Shown piece by piece: positions 61,474-64,000 of a stretch of DNA of 64,000 nucleotides (the stretch's first letter is position 1; the number at the start of each line of letters is the position of its first letter). Both the position numbers and the translations under genes were made by a program. Location of the stretch: positions 868,001-932,000 of the forward strand of contig NZ_CP107996.1 of assembly GCF_036088315.1 (NCBI RefSeq), given 5' to 3'. A model generated the notes under the pieces. That model was not told the origin of the DNA. It made no database searches and saw nothing but the letters and a program-made list of their open reading frames with translations. The DNA comes from Streptomyces sp. NBC_00344 (GTDB lineage: Bacteria; Actinomycetota; Actinomycetes; Streptomycetales; Streptomycetaceae).

Positions 61474-62846
61474 GCCTGCGCCCTCCGGTGGGACCGCGTG
61501 GCGCCGAGCGCTCCGAGCCCGAGGTGGTCGCGCAGGGTTCCACCCACGTAATCGGTGCGGAACACCCCTCGTTCCTGCAGCAGCGGCACAACGGTATCGG
61601 CGAACTCGTCCAGGCCACCCGGGGTCAGGTGCGGGGTGAGGATGAACCCGTCGCTCGCGTCGCTCTGCACAAACTCGTTGAGGGACTCCGCGACCGTGGC
61701 CGGGCTGCCGATAAAGGACTGACGCCCCGTCACTTCAATGATGAGCTCGCGGATCGACAGCTGTTTCGCATCGGCCAGCGCCCGCCACTGTGCTGCGGTG
61801 GCGAGTGGATCGCGGTGCATGCGTACACTGGCCCGGCCGCGGGCGATGGTGTTCTCCCCGACCAGTGGGTCGACCTCGGGCAGCGGCCCGTCGGGGTCGC
61901 AGGAGCTCAGATCGCGGTTCCAGAGCTGCTCCAGGAACTTGATCGCGGTCTGGCCGCTGACCTGCTGACGTCGTATCACCTCCGCTCGTTCCTGGGCATC
62001 CGCGTCGGTGTCGCCGAGCACGAAGGTGACGCCGGGAAGGATCTTCAGCTGGTCGTGGGTGCGGCCATGGCGGGCGAGGCGCCCCTTGACGTCCGCGTAG
62101 AAGGCCTGTCCCGCTTCGAGGGTGCCGTGCCGGGTGAAGATGGCGTCGGCCGCCGACGCGGCGAACTCCCTGCCCTCTTCGGAGTCCCCGGCCTGGAAGA
62201 TGACCGGCCGGCCCTGGGGGCTGCGCGGGACATTGAAGTGCCCGCTGATGTCGAACTGGCTGACCTGGTGGTCGAACCTGCCCGGCGCCGGGTCCGCGAT
62301 GAAGACCCCGGACTCCTTGTCCGCGACGATCTCGTCGCCGTGCCAGGAGTCGAACAGCTCCCAGGTCGCAGCCAGGAACTGGCTGGCCCGCTCGTAGCGG
62401 TCCTCCTGCGCGAGAAAGCCGCCGCGGCGGAAGTTCTGCCCGGTGAACTCGTCCCAGGAGGTCACCACGTTCCAGGCGGCCCGGCCGGCGGACAGATGGT
62501 CGAGCGAGGCGAACTGCCGTGCCACCTCGTAGGGTTCGTTGAAAGTGGAGTTGATGGTCCCGGCGAGTCCGAGTCTGTCGGTGACCGCGGCCAGCGCGCT
62601 GAGCACGGTGAAGGTGTCCGGCCTTCCTACGACGTCCAGGTCGTAGATCTCCCCGTTCTGCTCGCGCAGCCGCAGCCCTTCGGCAAGGAAGATGAAGTCG
62701 AACTTGGCACGCTCGGCGGTACGGGCCAGATGGGTGAAGGAGCTGAAGTCGATCTGGCTTCCGGCTGCCGGGTCGCTCCAGACCGTGCTGTTGTTCACGC
62801 CGGGGAAATGGGCGGCGAGATGGATCTGCTTGACGGGCCTGCTCAT
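61470..62846 (-). CDS. NtaA/SnaA/DszA-family FMN monooxygenase
   Basis: A 458-residue LLM protein of the long NtaA/DszA branch. Typical segments are FTHLARTAERAKFDFIFLAE, FNEPYEVARQFASLDHLSAG, AAWNVVTSWDEFTGQNFRRG and SPQGRPVIFQAGDSEEGREF. Members hydroxylate nitrilotriacetate, dibenzothiophene sulfone and related compounds with FMNH2. The ATG at 62846 begins MSRPVKQIHLAAH. It overlaps the next gene by ATGA. Confidence 0.92.
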   Translation of the reverse strand: MSRPVKQIHLAAHFPGVNNSTVWSDPAAGSQIDFSSFTHLARTAERAKFDFIFLAEGLRLREQNGEIYDLDVVGRPDTFTVLSALAAVTDRLGLAGTINSTFNEPYEVARQFASLDHLSAGRAAWNVVTSWDEFTGQNFRRGGFLAQEDRYERASQFLAATWELFDSWHGDEIVADKESGVFIADPAPGRFDHQVSQFDISGHFNVPRSPQGRPVIFQAGDSEEGREFAASAADAIFTRHGTLEAGQAFYADVKGRLARHGRTHDQLKILPGVTFVLGDTDADAQERAEVIRRQQVSGQTAIKFLEQLWNRDLSSCDPDGPLPEVDPLVGENTIARGRASVRMHRDPLATAAQWRALADAKQLSIRELIIEVTGRQSFIGSPATVAESLNEFVQSDASDGFILTPHLTPGGLDEFADTVVPLLQERGVFRTDYVGGTLRDHLGLGALGATRSHRRAQA

Positions 62847-62892
62847 CGGGGTGCGTCCTTCGTCTCTGCGGGCGTCGGCTGCGGGGCGGACG

Positions 62893-64000
62893 TCAGGCCG
62901 CTGCGTAGCGGCTGACGGGGCGTGACAGACCGAGCAGCCCGCGCAGGGTGTCCGCTTCGTATGCGGTACGGAAGGCGCCTCGGCGCTGCAGTTCCGGGAC
63001 CAGGCGGCGGGTGATCTGCTCCAGGTCCTGGGGCAGCGCGGCGGGCCGCAGCCGGAATCCGGAAAGCCCGGTCCGCGCTCTGTCCAGGAGCAGATCGGCC
63101 AGTGCGCCCGGTGTGCCGGTGAAGATCTCGGCGTCGCTGCTGTACGCGGCGCCGGCACGCTCGTCGAGCCGGGCCCTGCGCTCGGTGGCGGCCGCCGGAT
63201 CGTCGTCGAGGAGGACCACCAGGTCGCCGAAGAGACGCACCGTCGCCTCAGCACGCCCCGCTCCGTCCTGAGCGGCCCGGATCTCGGCCACGACGGCCGC
63301 GGCTTCCGTGTTGTCGTGCGGGGTGACGAAGCCGATGTCAGCGGATCCGGCGACCAGCCGGAACGGTTCGGCGCGGTGCGCCAACGCTGCGACGACCGGC
63401 TGTCCCTGCGGCGGGCGAGGGGTGATGGACGGCCCCTTCACACTGAACCTCGCACCCTCGAAGTCGATGTAGTGCACCTTGTGCCGGTCGATGAACCGGC
63501 CGGTGCCGGCGTCGCGGATCTCAGCGTCGTCCTCCCAGCTGTCCCAGAGCCTGCGCAGCACCTCCACGTAGTCGCCCGCCTCGGCGAACAGCTCCTTGAT
63601 CAGTGCCTGCCCGGCCGGCTCTTCCCATCCTCCGGCCGGCAGCCGGGGCAGTGTGCGGCGCCCGAAGTGCGGGGGCTCGTCGCCCCGCGCGGACACCTTC
63701 ACCCGCACGCCGGCCCGTCCGGTGCTGACATGGTCGAGGGTGGCGATCGCCTTCGAGACATGGAACGGCTCGGTGTGGGTCACCACGGTGGTCGGGACGA
63801 GACCGATGTGCCGGGTCAGCGGTGCCACCCTGGCCGCGACCAGCACGGCGTCCAGCCGGCCGCGCACCTGGTCGGTGCGCGTGTCCGGCTCGTTGTAGCG
63901 GGAGGACTGCAGGCTGAGTGAGTCCTCGATGGTCACGAAGTCGAGCAGACCGGCCTCGGCCTCGGTGACCAGGTCGGCCCAGTACCTCGCCGTGAACAGC
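62893..64000 (-). CDS. LLM-class flavin monooxygenase 4, 5' end outside window
   Basis: The visible 369 residues cover most of an LLM protein; the frame stays open to the right edge, where it reads LFTARYWADLVTEAEAGLLD before VTIEDSLSLQSSRYN. Typical parts are TRHIGLVPTTVVTHTEPFHV, DHVSTGRAGVRVKV, PQGQPVVAALAHRAEPFRLV and the end TLRGLLGLSRPVSRYAAA. The first residues and the start codon lie beyond 64000. The stop is 46 bp before the NtaA-type gene start, so the four LLM genes probably form one operon with ABC transporter genes expected further upstream. Confidence 0.88.
   Translation of the reverse strand, partial: LFTARYWADLVTEAEAGLLDFVTIEDSLSLQSSRYNEPDTRTDQVRGRLDAVLVAARVAPLTRHIGLVPTTVVTHTEPFHVSKAIATLDHVSTGRAGVRVKVSARGDEPPHFGRRTLPRLPAGGWEEPAGQALIKELFAEAGDYVEVLRRLWDSWEDDAEIRDAGTGRFIDRHKVHYIDFEGARFSVKGPSITPRPPQGQPVVAALAHRAEPFRLVAGSADIGFVTPHDNTEAAAVVAEIRAAQDGAGRAEATVRLFGDLVVLLDDDPAAATERRARLDERAGAAYSSDAEIFTGTPGALADLLLDRARTGLSGFRLRPAALPQDLEQITRRLVPELQRRGAFRTAYEADTLRGLLGLSRPVSRYAAA

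Noticed and set aside
61488..62915. Long plus-strand frame opposite the NtaA-type gene
   Set aside because: Shadow of an unmistakable LLM monooxygenase gene on the minus strand.

Overview
The window is high-GC actinobacterial chromosome, most probably Streptomyces or a close relative. It has very GC-rich third codon positions, many GTG starts, ATGA/GTGA stop-start couplings and purine-rich Shine-Dalgarno (SD) sites. Family markers fit: an RNase Sa homologue, a complete conservon (cvnA-E), CYP154/CYP157 cytochromes P450, MsiK-style sugar ABC transporters without their own ATPase, an SPW-repeat protein and a class F-type sortase. No rRNA, tRNA, CRISPR array, transposase or integrase was seen. 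Both ends cut genes (tdh at the left, a flavin monooxygenase at the right).

Left part (1-23.8 kb). Threonine dehydrogenase (partial), a membrane Ser/Thr kinase with a 39-bp tandem repeat, a secreted RNase Sa homologue and a YchJ-type protein come first. Two carbohydrate loci follow. Locus 1 (4.2-11.2 kb) has a GH2 glycosidase, a lipoprotein binding protein, two permeases and a LacI regulator, with a perfect 14-bp palindrome in front. Locus 2 (17.8-23.8 kb) has a 2-hydroxyacid dehydrogenase divergent from two LplB/LplC-type permeases, a large binding lipoprotein and a second LacI regulator, with repeated GTAACC elements in the shared promoter. Between them lie a ThuA-like gene overlapping an internally deleted Gfo/Idh/MocA gene; a TetR regulator divergent from a DMT transporter across an array of six 16-bp units; and a secreted GH18 plus beta-helix (GH55-like) pair that suggests fungal wall or chitin degradation.

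Middle part (23.8-43 kb). A complete conservon (two-TM ATPase, roadblock, DUF742, GTPase, CYP157 lacking the ExxR arginine) is followed by a STAND/LAL-like ATPase without the LuxR helix-turn-helix, a DUF2127 membrane protein and two histidine-phosphatase-fold proteins, one without its catalytic histidines. A cobalamin riboswitch precedes cbtB-cbtA. A second CYP157-CYP154 pair stands alone, divergent from a Tat-exported phosphoesterase (phospholipase C family). A four-gene coupled operon then encodes an ECF sigma factor, an O6-methylguanine methyltransferase, a 2-oxoglutarate/Fe oxygenase and an unknown protein, preceded by the wreck of a second methyltransferase gene.

Right part (43-64 kb). 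DUF1266 and HD-domain proteins; a coupled SRPBCC, DGPF and ECF42-type sigma operon; a two-component system followed by a small secreted protein and a lipobox-bearing sortase; a coupled pair of ATP-grasp ligases; a possibly frameshifted small gene; a serine hydrolase; an SPW-repeat membrane protein; a cystathionine-beta-synthase-type enzyme; and a tightly coupled run of DUF1684, flavin reductase and four LLM flavin monooxygenases, probably for organosulfur or similar xenobiotic oxidation.

The strongest candidates for something undescribed are the sigma/methyltransferase/oxygenase operon (a possible non-Ada alkylation-response circuit), the ATP-grasp pair without a visible substrate, and the phased 16-bp operator array.
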